Shown here: positions 7,833 to 18,000 of the stretch, piece by piece
How the letters are laid out: each line of letters opens with the position of its first letter
How positions within the stretch are numbered: position 1 is the first letter of the stretch
DNA from: an uncultured Clostridia bacterium
GTDB lineage: Bacteria; Bacillota; Clostridia; Lachnospirales; CAG-274
NCBI GenBank assembly: GCA_947591605.1
Contig: CANQDF010000020.1
Location: 1 to 40,800, forward strand
Direction of reading: 5' to 3'
DNA length: 40,800 nt
Made by a program: the position numbers and the translations under genes
Notes under the pieces: model-generated
What the model saw: the letters and a program-made list of their open reading frames with translations, nothing else
Told to the model about the DNA's origin: nothing
Database searches by the model: none

Positions 7833-9311
7833 TTACTCTGTTCCGTTAAGGTCGGCAAGTATAGCCTCGTAGTAAGGTCTAGCTCTGTTCATATAGTCTT
7901 CCATACCTTCATCGGCAGAGATATTGCCGTGTACAACGTTTGCGATAACCTCGCCCTTAACGGTCTGGAGGTTAGCAAGGTTCTCGGAAATAACATCGCT
8001 TGTCAGAGGAACGGTAGCAAACTTTCTGTCCTTCTGGAATGCTGCAAGAGATGTTGAAACTCTTTCGTCCAGAGGTACAGGATCGTTCCACTCTGTGATG
8101 GAAAGCTCGGGAGCGTAGAAGGACTTTTCAACAGGTGTTGTAGGATCCTCGTAGTATCCGAGAGCTGTAGCCGTGCCGTCTTCGTTCATGGTGTAGTGCT
8201 TATCAACAACACCGCGTGTGAAGAGGAGCTGACCCTCGCCGCCGTCATGTGAATACTCTACAAAGTATTTAAAGATACCCTCTGGGTTCTGAGCTGCATT
8301 TGTGATTACCATAGCGGTAGGTACACGCTCGATGTAGTACTCAGCCTCTTTGATTATTGGCAGAGGATACAGAACAGCATCGGGATCGGTAGCCTTTGTG
8401 TTGTCCTCAAGCTTAGCATCCCACATACCTGCCCAGTAGTTCATACATCCTACAAGGCCTGCGTTAAGCTTATCACGGCAGGTAGATGTCTTGTTTGTAA
8501 CTATCTCGGCATCAATAAGACCCTCTGCATAGGCATCTCTCATCCTCTGCATAGCATCCTTCATAGCGTCCTCCTGGAAGCCGTCAACATACTTGCCGGA
8601 GTTGTCTACATAGAAATCGGGGTTAGCGTCCTGATAGAACTCTCTTAAATAGATGTCATAAGGAGTTTCGGAGTTGATAAGGCCTGCAGCTGTGTAAGGT
8701 ATTGTACCGCCGCCTCTGTTCTTGAATGTCCTAAGCATATCAAGGAAGCCTGTGTAGTCCGTAGGAGGAGCCATGCCTGCTTCATCCAGCCAGTCCTTCC
8801 TTACATAGGTGATAGTACCGTTGCCGGCTACCGTTGGGAAGCCGAAAAGCCTTGGGCCTGCGCCGTCCTTAAGGTCAATCTTAAGGGCATCAACATACTG
8901 CTCGTTGATAATGCTCTTTACAGGCTCGGTCGAAGCATCCCACGCATCGGTCATATCCCAGAGAGCTCCGGAGTCTGCCATTTCTGGATAATAGGTAGAG
9001 CCCATCTCGATAACGTCACATGGCTCGCCGCTTGCAAACGAAAGTGTAACCTTCTCGTAGTAGTTGTTGTGATCGGGCTTCTGAATTGTAAGCTTGATGC
9101 CTGTTTTAGCCTCGTAATCATCGCATACATCCTGTAAGCCGTTCTCAAATGTGATGATGGTATCCATCATGGCTGTGATCTCGGCAGGCTTATCCGGATT
9201 GTTTGGATCGCCGGTTGGGCCGCTTTCTTTAGGACCGCACGCAGTCATGCCCGAAACCATAACAACGGACAAGCCAAGAGCCGCAGCCGTTCTGACTAAA
9301 TTCTTTTTCAT
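7833..9311 (-). CDS. Extracellular sugar-binding lipoprotein of an ABC importer (LplA-like)
   Basis: A solute-binding protein of 492 residues anchored by lipid. The signal peptide MKKNLVRTAAALGLSVVMVS ends in a lipobox GMTACG with C25 as the lipidated residue, followed by a PN/DP-rich linker. The mature domain has the two-lobed family 1 pattern (YVRKDWLDEAGMAPPTDY, and a C-terminal Asp/Glu-rich tail). Size and neighbours place it with LplA/YtcQ-type proteins that bind oligosaccharides. It is the first gene of the operon; AAGGAGG lies seven bases before the ATG, and a strong promoter is about 250 bases upstream. No glycoside hydrolase or AraC/two-component regulator is nearby to suggest the ligand. 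Confidence 0.92.
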   Translation of the reverse strand: MKKNLVRTAAALGLSVVMVSGMTACGPKESGPTGDPNNPDKPAEITAMMDTIITFENGLQDVCDDYEAKTGIKLTIQKPDHNNYYEKVTLSFASGEPCDVIEMGSTYYPEMADSGALWDMTDAWDASTEPVKSIINEQYVDALKIDLKDGAGPRLFGFPTVAGNGTITYVRKDWLDEAGMAPPTDYTGFLDMLRTFKNRGGGTIPYTAAGLINSETPYDIYLREFYQDANPDFYVDNSGKYVDGFQEDAMKDAMQRMRDAYAEGLIDAEIVTNKTSTCRDKLNAGLVGCMNYWAGMWDAKLEDNTKATDPDAVLYPLPIIKEAEYYIERVPTAMVITNAAQNPEGIFKYFVEYSHDGGEGQLLFTRGVVDKHYTMNEDGTATALGYYEDPTTPVEKSFYAPELSITEWNDPVPLDERVSTSLAAFQKDRKFATVPLTSDVISENLANLQTVKGEVIANVVHGNISADEGMEDYMNRARPYYEAILADLNGTE

Positions 9312-9847
9312 GTGAATCCTCCTTACTTAAATAGGTTATATTGTATAGTTTTTTCGGCACAGTGATAAAAAATCTGTGCAAATATTTAACCTAATAATAG
9401 AATAACGTTTTTTAACCAATTTGTAAAGAGTATTTTTTAAAAAAATCGTCACTTTTTATTAAATTTTATTTAATAAAGCCGATTTTATGACCTCACTCTC
9501 AACAAGTTAGCCAAAAAAACACTTAATCGATCACAAGACTAAATATAAATTTATTAACCCTTAACGGTATTATAACACACGGCGATCAATTTTGCAAAGC
9601 ATTTTTTTAATTTTTTTAGCAATTTTACCAATCAAAACAGTTTTACGGTGTAAATTGCTTGTCAACTTTTTTGATAGTCTTTGGGCAAATTGATGGATAA
9701 ACCTGCATAAATACTGTATTTAGTGGCACAATGTACAAAAAGCACAATATATACCCCCTAAAATAATTTTATCCAAAAAAAGGCGTGTTTTTTATCCGTT
9801 TTTTATTGAGAAATACAATATACATTTTTTTATTTTTCGGGATAAAA
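9312..9847. other. AT-rich upstream region of the sugar ABC operon, no gene seen
   Basis: The first 250 bases form a long untranslated leader of the ABC operon. It contains a small dyad GCACAG/CTGTGC (about 9359-9380) and a possible second promoter, TTTACA-17-TATTCT on the minus strand. From 9598 to 9847 the sequence is very AT-rich, with homopolymer runs. I find no convincing coding frame, operator or riboswitch there. Confidence 0.6.
9569..9597 (-). promoter_or_regulatory. Sigma-A promoter of the sugar ABC operon
   Basis: TTGCAA, 17 bases, TATAAT, with an extended -10 (TGTTATAAT) on the minus strand. It fires toward the binding-lipoprotein gene and leaves a leader of about 250 bases. Confidence 0.75.
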
Positions 9848-10131
9848 AAGAGCGCAATTTTGCGCCCCTACTGCGTGTCGAAAAAATCGACACGCTTGCA
9901 GGAAATGCTTGCATTTCCTGCATTTTTTTCACAGAGTACAAAGAGATTCGCGCCTCGCTATCGCTCGACACTCCCTCTTTTCCTCGGACGGGCAAAGCTC
10001 GTCCTGCGGATTTTAGCCTGCGGCGCTTAAATTACCTTGAAGTGCTTTTGCAAGTTTAAACTCTTAAAAAATCATTTTTGAATCTGGTTTTAGTTTTTTT
10101 GACAGTCTGAAGAGCGCAATTTTGCGCCCCT
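9848..10131. repeat. Mosaic intergenic repeat of stacked hairpins, right (inverted) copy
   Basis: An inverted relative of the element at 60-466. It shares the GCGTGTCGA/TCGACACGC and GCAGGAAATGC/GCATTTCCTGC stems, the block 9929-9990, and the block 10007-10110 ending in GACAGTCTGA. It lacks most of the hairpins found at 202-321 of the left copy. Both ends carry the same roughly 21-base hairpin unit (core GCGCAATTTTGCGC at 9852-9865 and 10114-10127), where the left copy has the GGCGG hairpin at both ends. The outer stem is incomplete here: the second arm stops after TTTCA. It lies 12 bases past the stop of the RCC1 gene. Confidence 0.85.
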
Positions 10132-10143
10132 TTCATTTTTTTC

Positions 10144-11439
10144 TTACCGCAGCATAATATCCCGCCAGTGTGATGTATCGCATTCGTTATGTTTGTTTTG
10201 CCCCACTGCGGCTACGGTACCGTCATTTTTAAGTGCCAGCATATGCTCTGCGGCGCATTTTATAAAGAGCGCATTTTTAAACGGAGCTTTTATTGCATCC
10301 GTTGACGCTGTCGAATAAAGCTCTCCCTTTGAATCTACCGCTATAATATAGCAATTCCCCGCCGCAGCCGTTTTTATATCCTTCCACTGTGATGTGGTAT
10401 CGTTGTTGACGCTGCCTGCCGTAACAACCGTTCCGTCGTTTTTTACGCCGCACACGGTATGCTTAAATGCAGATATATCCTTTATATCGCTCCATGACGA
10501 AACTGCGGCGATTTTTTCCGTATTGCCGGCAAGCGCAAGAGTGCCGTTATTTTTAACGGCTATTGCATATTCGCCCGAGCACACCACCTTTGCAACATCG
10601 GTAAATGCCTCGTTTGCAACATCGGTCTGACCCTTATCGTTTATACCCGCCGCAACAACACTGCCGTCGGCTCTGACTCCGTAGCTGGTATACTCCCCTG
10701 CGGCTATGCTCACTATATCGTGCCAGTCCGAAACATCGCACTGCCCGTAGCCGTCGGCGCCCGCTGCAACTACGCTGCCGTCGGCACAGAGAGCAAGGGT
10801 ATGAAAGTTGCCTGCCGCAACAGCCGTTATGCCGTTCCAGTCCTCAACATCGCACTGACCGTATGTATTGTCGCCGCAGGCAAGCACCCTGCCTATCGAG
10901 TTAAGCGCAACACTGTGGTTTTCTCCTGCGGAAAATATCTCGCCTCCGCTGCCTATAAATCCGTTTATTATTTCGCTGCTGTCCTTGTAATCCCTTATTG
11001 CGCCAAAGCCCGATATGGCAAGACCTGTTTTGCCGTCCTCCATATACCGCTCGGCCTTGCGGTAGGCGCATTCCTTTACCATATCCGCACAATCCCTGTA
11101 ATCGCCGAGCTTTTTAAACGATTCGCCTGCAGAATCGTACATGCCTCTTTCCATAAGCTTTACGGCATTGTTGTACTCGCCCATAGGCTTAAAAAGCTTT
11201 ATGCCCGCTATGGAAAGTATGCCCGCAGCCGCAAGCACAAAAACAAAAACAAGGTTTGCAAACCTGCCTGTCCTTTTTATCTCCGTATATTCCCTTACAT
11301 CCTGCTCCGCTTTATCCGAAATATCTGTTTTTATCCTCTCGCTCTCGCTTATTATACTCTCCATATGTTCAAGCTCGGCAAGCGACTGGCGTTTAAGCTC
11401 CTCCAGTCTTTCGCTAAGCTCCTTGTTTTCGTCCTCCAA
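10144..11439 (-). CDS. Membrane-anchored RCC1-repeat (seven-bladed propeller) protein
   Basis: A 431-residue protein of unknown role. Residues 1-57 are highly charged and probably coiled coil. Residues about 60-81 form one membrane helix. Residues 88-160 hold TPR-like repeats (SAGESFKKLGDYRDCADMVK). Residues 165-431 hold seven RCC1-like repeats, the best being ADGSVVAAGADGYGQCDVSD. Seven is the number needed to close an RCC1 propeller. A KR-rich stretch before the helix suggests the N terminus is inside and the propeller outside. The start is TTG with AGGAGG seven bases upstream. It is the last gene of the 11-kb run, 11 bases after the 90-residue gene. It may be a surface binding or scaffold protein; ligand unknown. 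Confidence 0.8.
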   Translation of the reverse strand: MEDENKELSERLEELKRQSLAELEHMESIISESERIKTDISDKAEQDVREYTEIKRTGRFANLVFVFVLAAAGILSIAGIKLFKPMGEYNNAVKLMERGMYDSAGESFKKLGDYRDCADMVKECAYRKAERYMEDGKTGLAISGFGAIRDYKDSSEIINGFIGSGGEIFSAGENHSVALNSIGRVLACGDNTYGQCDVEDWNGITAVAAGNFHTLALCADGSVVAAGADGYGQCDVSDWHDIVSIAAGEYTSYGVRADGSVVAAGINDKGQTDVANEAFTDVAKVVCSGEYAIAVKNNGTLALAGNTEKIAAVSSWSDIKDISAFKHTVCGVKNDGTVVTAGSVNNDTTSQWKDIKTAAAGNCYIIAVDSKGELYSTASTDAIKAPFKNALFIKCAAEHMLALKNDGTVAAVGQNKHNECDTSHWRDIMLR

Positions 11440-11450
11440 TTATGTACCTC

Positions 11451-11723
11451 CTACCGAAAGTTTTTCCAGTACTCGTCCTCTCTGCCGTTTTCCACAGCCT
11501 CAAGGTATTCGTCCGCCATATCGAATATAACGCTTTCATCCTCTATACAATAAAAGCTTATACCGTTTTTTTGTATAATATTCTTCTTTTTTATATTTTT
11601 GTTTTCAAGCCAGAGGTAGAAATTCTTTTCCCACTGCGCAGCCTTTTCCTCTCCCAGCTGCTCATAGCAGATCATCTCCTCCTTCATCTCAAAAACCAGT
11701 TCGTCGACCTTCATTTTTATCAT
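11451..11723 (-). CDS. Hypothetical protein, 90 residues
   Basis: A small soluble acidic protein, not recognised. It is rich in Glu, Lys and Trp, with predicted helices at each end (VDELVFEMKEEMICYEQLGE and ESVIFDMADEYLEAVENG) around a short lysine-rich centre (ENKNIKKKNIIQKNG). The ATG has GGGAG seven bases upstream. It lies between ruvB (22 bases) and the RCC1 gene (11 bases), so it is very likely real and co-transcribed. It could be a partner of the RCC1 protein, but nothing in the sequence proves that. Confidence 0.75.
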   Translation of the reverse strand: MIKMKVDELVFEMKEEMICYEQLGEEKAAQWEKNFYLWLENKNIKKKNIIQKNGISFYCIEDESVIFDMADEYLEAVENGREDEYWKNFR

Positions 11724-11745
11724 AATAATTCTCCCGTATGCAAAA

Positions 11746-12744
11746 CTATTGCAGATATTCTATGCCAAAATGCTCGTATCCCGCCTGCGTGACAACACGC
11801 CCCTTTGGTGTGCGCTTGACAAAGCCAAGCTGTATAAGAAACGGCTCGTAAACATCCTCTATGGTGTCGGGCTCCTCTCCCACGGATACGGCAAGGGTAT
11901 CCAGACCTACGGGGCCTCCGCCGAATTTTTCTATCATGGCAAGCAGCATATTTCTGTCCGTCATATCCAGACCGAGGCTGTCTATCTCCAGTATATCAAG
12001 GCTCTCCTTAGCCACCTCTCCCGTTATTATGCCGCTGTGCCTTACCTGGGCAAAATCTCTTACCCGCTTTAAAAGACGGTTGGCAATACGGGGCGTACCT
12101 CTCGAGCGTGAGGCAAGCTCGGACGCACCCTCGTCATCAATAGGTATACCCAATACCTCGGCAGAGCGCACTATTATCCTTTTGAGGTCGGCAGGCTCGT
12201 AGAGCTCAAGCCTGCTTATAACGCCAAATCTGTCCCTGAGAGGCGCCGAGAGAAGTCCGCTTCTTGTGGTGGCGCCCACAAGCGTAAACTTTGGCAAACC
12301 TACTCTTATGCTTTTTGCGCCTGCACCCTTGCCTATCATTATATCCAAAACATAGTCCTCCATGGCGGAGTAAAGCACCTCCTCCACCAGCTTGCCCAGC
12401 CTGTGTATCTCGTCTATAAAGAGTATGTCACCCTCGCCAAGGTTGTTAAGCACGGTCGCCATATCCCTGGGGCTTTCTATTGCGGGGCCCGAGGTCACCT
12501 TTATGCCCACGCCCATTTCATTGGCTATTATGTTTGAGAGCGTAGTTTTTCCCAGCCCCGGAGGGCCGTACAAAAGCACATGGTCAAGCGGCTCACCCCT
12601 CTTTTTGGCTGCCTCTATGTAAACCTTTAAATTTTCCTTTACCTTGGTTTGACCAACATATGTATCAAAGCTCTGCGGCCTCAGCTTTGGTTCGTTATCC
12701 TTATCCTCATTGAGAGCCGAGGTAGTAATTATCCTGTCAGCCAT
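11746..12744 (-). CDS. ruvB: Holliday junction branch-migration ATPase RuvB
   Basis: A hexameric AAA+ motor that drives branch migration of Holliday junctions together with RuvA. Walker A is GPPGLGKT (residues 60-67 from the ATG used here), Walker B is LFIDEIHRL, and the RuvB sensor region [19 protein letters not shown] is intact. The C-terminal winged-helix region includes the canonical [15 protein letters not shown]. The ATG at 12744 is chosen because AGGTGAG lies just before it and RuvA stops four bases upstream; an upstream TTG frame is only read-in. About 332 residues, normal length. Confidence 0.97.
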   Translation of the reverse strand: MADRIITTSALNEDKDNEPKLRPQSFDTYVGQTKVKENLKVYIEAAKKRGEPLDHVLLYGPPGLGKTTLSNIIANEMGVGIKVTSGPAIESPRDMATVLNNLGEGDILFIDEIHRLGKLVEEVLYSAMEDYVLDIMIGKGAGAKSIRVGLPKFTLVGATTRSGLLSAPLRDRFGVISRLELYEPADLKRIIVRSAEVLGIPIDDEGASELASRSRGTPRIANRLLKRVRDFAQVRHSGIITGEVAKESLDILEIDSLGLDMTDRNMLLAMIEKFGGGPVGLDTLAVSVGEEPDTIEDVYEPFLIQLGFVKRTPKGRVVTQAGYEHFGIEYLQ

Positions 12745-12748
12745 TTTC

Positions 12749-13354
12749 TCACCTGCCCAATACCTTAAGCGCAAGGCTTATTGCCTTTTCCGCACTCATA
12801 GAATCCATATATACGGCATTTACCGCCTTTACCGCCTCTGCATGCGCAAAGCCGAGCACCTCAAGCGCCTCTACCGCCTCCGACTTTTCGCCCGATGCCG
12901 CAGAGGAAACGGGCAACGCTGCCCCCTCGCTCTCCGCTTCAAACGCCTGTGAGGCGTCCAGCTTGTCCTTAAGCTCCAGCACAAGCCTCTGAGCCGTTTT
13001 TTTGCCTATGCCCGGTGCAGAGCAAAGCGCCTTAAGATCGTTTGTCAGCACCGCCATAACAAGCTGCGACGGGCTCAAAGCACCCAATATGCCAAGCGCA
13101 CCCTTGGGGCCTATGCCGCTCACCCCTATCACCGAGCAGAACAGCTCCAGCTCCTCACGGGACAAAAAGCCGTAAAGCGCTATGCCGCTTTCGCTTACGC
13201 TCATATAAGTGTATATACACACTCTCTCACCTATTGCAGGCAGCGCCTCGACCGTCTTTGGCGACACGGATATGCCGTACCCTATGCCCGAGTTGTCCAC
13301 CGTTATAACATCCTGTGCAATATACTTTAAAGTGCCGCTTATATAGCTTATCAC
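12749..13354 (-). CDS. ruvA: Holliday junction DNA-binding protein RuvA
   Basis: Binds four-way junctions and loads RuvB. It has the N-terminal OB fold ([20 protein letters not shown]), tandem helix-hairpin-helix motifs ([14 protein letters not shown] and [19 protein letters not shown]), an acidic and Ala-rich linker, and the C-terminal RuvB-contacting domain [16 protein letters not shown]. Length 201 is normal. The GTG start overlaps the Hsp70 stop by 4 bases (GTGA) with GGAGGAG upstream. No ruvC is next to it; in its place upstream is a chaperone gene. Confidence 0.96.
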   Translation of the reverse strand: MISYISGTLKYIAQDVITVDNSGIGYGISVSPKTVEALPAIGERVCIYTYMSVSESGIALYGFLSREELELFCSVIGVSGIGPKGALGILGALSPSQLVMAVLTNDLKALCSAPGIGKKTAQRLVLELKDKLDASQAFEAESEGAALPVSSAASGEKSEAVEALEVLGFAHAEAVKAVNAVYMDSMSAEKAISLALKVLGR

Positions 13355-15045
13355 AAAAATCTCTCCTCCAAGTCCTTCATAAGGCTGTTAAGCTCGGTAA
13401 GCGCCTGACCCGTAAATTCGTCGTCGTGCTTGTCCAAAGCGTTTTCAAACTTGCGCAGAGCCATCTCCAGCGCTACCCTTTCGTCGCCCGTGAGTTCCTC
13501 ATACAGTCTGTCCGCCTTTGCAATAACAAGCCTGTTTGCCTCCTGTTCCCTTGGCGGTATTTTAAGGTAGCTCAGCTCCTCCATGCGCTTTTCTATCTCC
13601 TCGTCCGTCATATCAAGCTCCTGGCCCTTTACAATACGCCTGATCTTTTCGCCCGTGGAAACTATTTTTACCTCCACCTCCAAAATGGAGTTTATATCGT
13701 AGGTATAGGTGACGTCCACAGCCTCCTCGCCTGCCTTTGCACGAGGTATTTTTACATCAAACTCCGCCAGGGATACATTGTTTTGAGCAAAGCGGCTCTC
13801 GCCCTGAAGCACGTTTATGCTTATGCGCTTCTGGTTGTCCCTTATGGTGTAAAGCCTTTCGGTGCGGCTTGCGGGTATAACGGTATTGCGCTCTATTATA
13901 GGGCAGTAGTGACCCGGCTCAAAAAAGCCGTCCTCCTTTTCTATGGAAACCTCCGTACCCAGAGTGAATGGGCATACGTCGGTAAGCACTACCTCCCTTA
14001 TTGCCTCGTTGCGCTCCTTGATGGCGCTTTGCACCGCAGCACCCAGCGCCACCGCCTCGTCGGGGTTTACCTCATTGCGAGGGAACTGCTCAAAAAGCCT
14101 TGTCATAAAGCGCTGTACAATAGGCAGCCTTGTTGCGCCGCCTACCGGTATTACCATATCTATATCCTTGAGCCTTATTTTTGCGTCGCTTAAGCTTTTG
14201 CGGACCGGCTTTTTTATCCTTTCGAGCAGCTCGGAGCAGTTGTCCTCATAATCCTTCTCGGATACAGTGCTTGTGTATTCCCTGTCGCCTATCTTGCAGA
14301 CAATTTTATGCTCTCCGCTGTCGGAATAGCTGAGCTTGCACCTTTCCGCCTCACGTCTGAGCCTTGCAAGCTCCTTTTCCGTAAGCTCCTTCTCCTCTAT
14401 GCCGTGCTCCTTAAGGAACATATCCATGAGCACCCTTGTAAAATCCTCTCCGCCGAGGAAGTTGTCGCCTGCGACAGAGCGCACCTCTATTATGTTGTTG
14501 TACAGCTCAAGCACCGATATATCAAAGGTGCCGCCTCCCAGGTCAAACACAAGGAAACGTGTATGCTCCTTTTTATGGTAAATGCCGTAGGAGATCGCAG
14601 CGGCGGTAGGCTCGCTTATAATGCGCTCCACCTTAAGCCCCGCAAGCTCGCCCGCACGCTTTGTGGCACGGCGCCTTGCATCGTTGAAGTAAGCGGGTAC
14701 GCTTATTACAGCCTCCGTTACCTCCTCACCCAAAAATGTTTCCGCATCCTCCTTAAGATACCTGAGTATAAAGGACGACAGCTCCTCGGCGGTAAACTCC
14801 CTGCCCGAGAGCATAAACTTTTTTTTGCTGCCCATGCTCCTTTTGAATACGGCAGCTGCGGTGTAGGGGTATTTTTGCATACGCTCCCACGCCGTATCGC
14901 CTGCAAGCACCTCTCCGTTGTCGCCTATGGACACAACGGATCTTGTAAGGTGCCCTCCCAGACGGTTAGGTATTATTACCGCTTTGCCGTCCTTAAAAAC
15001 TGCGGCAAGCGAGTTTGTGGTGCCTAAATCTATGCCGATTATCAT
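13351..15045 (-). CDS. hscC: HscC-type Hsp70 chaperone
   Basis: An Hsp70 of about 564 residues, shorter than DnaK (over 600) and close to HscC. The N-terminal ATPase domain carries phosphate-1 IGIDLGTTNS (3-12), phosphate-2 FDLGGGTFDISVL and the adenosine motif PVGGATRLPIVQ. HscC-like wording includes KRSMGSKKKF, SVAGDNFLGGEDFTRVLMD and VVLTDVCPFTLGTEVS. The peptide-binding domain begins near 365, and the lid is short. In E. coli, HscC works with the J protein DjlC; here the upstream gene encodes a J-domain/TPR protein, so the pair matches. The ATG at 15045 is four bases after that gene's stop; the Shine-Dalgarno sequence is weak, suggesting coupling. ruvA overlaps its end. Confidence 0.88.
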   Translation of the reverse strand: MIIGIDLGTTNSLAAVFKDGKAVIIPNRLGGHLTRSVVSIGDNGEVLAGDTAWERMQKYPYTAAAVFKRSMGSKKKFMLSGREFTAEELSSFILRYLKEDAETFLGEEVTEAVISVPAYFNDARRRATKRAGELAGLKVERIISEPTAAAISYGIYHKKEHTRFLVFDLGGGTFDISVLELYNNIIEVRSVAGDNFLGGEDFTRVLMDMFLKEHGIEEKELTEKELARLRREAERCKLSYSDSGEHKIVCKIGDREYTSTVSEKDYEDNCSELLERIKKPVRKSLSDAKIRLKDIDMVIPVGGATRLPIVQRFMTRLFEQFPRNEVNPDEAVALGAAVQSAIKERNEAIREVVLTDVCPFTLGTEVSIEKEDGFFEPGHYCPIIERNTVIPASRTERLYTIRDNQKRISINVLQGESRFAQNNVSLAEFDVKIPRAKAGEEAVDVTYTYDINSILEVEVKIVSTGEKIRRIVKGQELDMTDEEIEKRMEELSYLKIPPREQEANRLVIAKADRLYEELTGDERVALEMALRKFENALDKHDDEFTGQALTELNSLMKDLEERFL

Positions 15046-15049
15046 TTTA

Positions 15050-18000
15050 TCACATCTTTTCTTTAATTCTTTCAATAAACTTGTTTATAAGGAAAGGATC
15101 AAAATCCTCCTCCAGTACTCTTTCAAGGCAGGCAAGCGCCCTTGAATATTCTCCCTTGTCTTCAAATATAAGCGCCTGACCCACAAGCGACTCAACACAT
15201 ATGTTGTAATGGCACATGGAACAGTTGCAGCCCTCACGCATATCGCTGAACATTTTGAATGCCTCCGACTTTTCGCCTATGTAATAGAGATACATCGCAA
15301 GTATGTACAGATCAGCCTTTTTATAGCGCTTGTCCTTGTAGGGCTGCTTTTTGTCAAAGGAGGGAGCGTGCCATGCCTTCATGCGTTTTATTTTGCCGTA
15401 GTCCTTAAGCACATAGGCATATTCCATCCTCTTTCTGTAGCACTCCCTCAGCAGGCTGCCGTTATCGTTGTTTACTGCCTTTGCAATATCCAAAGCCTTG
15501 TTTGCAAACTTATACATAAGCTTTTTGTCGCCTACAAAAAAGCAGTAGTACATTGCCATATTTATATATGCCTTTGCGTCCTTTGGATATTTGGTAAGGG
15601 TGGAGGACAAAAGAGAAAATATCTCCTGCTTTTTGTCATCCATGCGCAGGCATACCTCAAGCAGATCCACATCATTGTTTGTAAGCTGATTCTGCGTAAG
15701 CTCGTATGCCGTTCTGTAGTGCATGAAAGCCTCATAAGCCTTTTCAAAGTTTTTCATCTTGCTGTAGACCCTGCCGAGCACCGACCATACAAACCTCTCG
15801 TCGGGGAACATCTCCGTCATTTCAAGCAGTATCTCCACTGCCTTGTCGTACTCCCTCAGAGATTCAAGCCCCAGTGCATAATCCTTTGGCGGGAAACAGT
15901 TTCCGTTGCCCTTTGCAAGCTTGTATGCCTCCTCGTAATACTTTACCGCCTCCTCGTGCTTTTCCTGCACACGCAGGGCATCGCCGAGCCATTCAAGGGC
16001 AAGTATATACTCATCGTCCAATTCCACGGCTTTTTTAAGGGCTGCCTCCGCTTCCTCCGACATACCTGCACTCATATAGAGTATACCCTTTTCAAGGTGC
16101 TGCCTTGCATAGGGATAAAGCTCTATACTCTTATCCGCATATTTAAGCGCCTCGTTAAAATCCTCACTGTAGAAGTTATCCAAAAACCTGCGCTGATAAA
16201 GCTCCCTCAGCCTTGAATTTGTGTCACGGTAGCCCTCGTCAAGCTTAAGCGCCTCCTTATAGAGGCTTATTGCCTTATTCCTGTTTTTGTCCTCCAGAGG
16301 CTTTGCCTGGTTGTAGAATATAAACGGATGCTTGCCGAATTTGCGCCTCAGCTCCGCAATATACTTATTGCGTGCCGCCTCATTGCCGCTCTTGTCATAT
16401 ATATCCAGCTTAATGCTGCTGCGCTCTATATTGTCGGGCTCCATGGCAATAGCCTTGTCTATCGCCTTTTCGGCATTGTCCCAATCCTCCAGATCCATAT
16501 ATGCAAAGCATATCTCCTCAAAGAGGTCTATATTTCTTTTTGGGTTAAGGTCCGACCTCTCTTCCTCGGGCTTTGCGGCTATGCCGTTAAGTATGCCGAG
16601 GGCGGCTTCGGTTTCCTCCCTGCTCTTTGCCGTATACCTGAGCGCACTTGCCTTTACATAGTTCAGGTAATCGCTCTCTGCGCCGTTCTCCTCCGCACGC
16701 TTTATTACGTCAAAGGCGCTGTCATATCTGTTGTAAACAACAAACACCTGCGCCGCAAGCGCATAGGGCAAGCCGTAGTTAAGCTCAGGCACCAGATCCA
16801 GCACCGCACGGTAATCATCCAGAACATAGCCCGCATTCTTCATTTCAAAATTGCATTCCTGCCTTATTATGTATGCGGGGAAACATGTACTGTCGCTTTG
16901 TATTATCTCATCGCACAGCTTTACCGTATCCTCGTAGCGTTCCAGCGCCTTAAGGATAAACGCTTTTTCAAGCCAAAGCTCAAAAAGCACCTGTCTTTCC
17001 TCGCATACGGTAGGCTCGCTTGCTTTTTCAAGAGCCTTTTCAAGATAGGCATTATCACCGGACTTATCCGCCATTATACGCAGGCACCTTGCCGCAAGAA
17101 AGGCGGAAAGCACTATACGTCTTCTCCTGTCGTTTTCGTCCTTTTCGTTATCGGTGACCTGTCCGTCAAGTATGCTGCGCCACATACCGATGCACTCGTT
17201 TGCCTCCTCGTAGCGCTGAGCGTTTAACAGGGCACGGCTGCGGAGATTGTAATACATACCCCTGTCTATATCCATGCCCTCCTCGGGCTTAAAGCTGTCC
17301 ATGAGCTCCATCAGCTCGTCGTTAAGCTCATTCTGGTAATAGCACCAGCCAAGCTCGAGCTTATCGGCGGGTTTATCCGAGCCCTTAAGCTGCTCCATAA
17401 GCTTTTTGTTTACATTTTGCAGCCTTTCAATAGCCGAGGGATTGTTTGTGTCCGAATACAGATCCTCCAGCAGCTTTTTTGCAGCCGTATAATCGCCGTT
17501 TATCTTCAGCAGATCCGACCTTATCAGCTTTGCGTTTATATTGGCGGGGAATTTTTCCTCGGCAATATCGCATACCTCGGCTGCTTTGTCGTATTTTTTA
17601 AGCTCCATGCAAACACCCGCATATGCCGATGTTATATATCCGTCAACGCCTATAAGCTCCTCAAGCTCTCCGAGCAGCCTTTCCGCCTTGTCGGTGCTGC
17701 CGTTATGCGCATAATATGCAGCACAGTCAACATCCATATACGGAGTACGGGCAGGTATGGATTCGTACTTTTTTATAAGCTCCTCACGCTTTTGCTCATT
17801 TTTTTCCGCAACGGCGCTCCTGTAATCAAACCACAGACGGCACACCTCATCGGCGTCGGCGCCTCTTTCCGCCTTTACATATTCCATTTTTATGCCGTTG
17901 CCCTTTCTTAAAAGAAAGTCCAGATAGCCCTCGGGAAACTTTTCGGCAAGCTCCTCGTAGTCCTCCTCTATTTTAAACCTGTCAAGGAGCATATCAAAGA

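Noticed and set aside
5841..9311. Horizontal transfer of the sugar ABC operon on the basis of different codon use
   Set aside because: The codon bias is the one also seen in rubrerythrin, a highly expressed gene, so expression level is a simpler explanation. There is no transposase, integrase or tRNA next to it.
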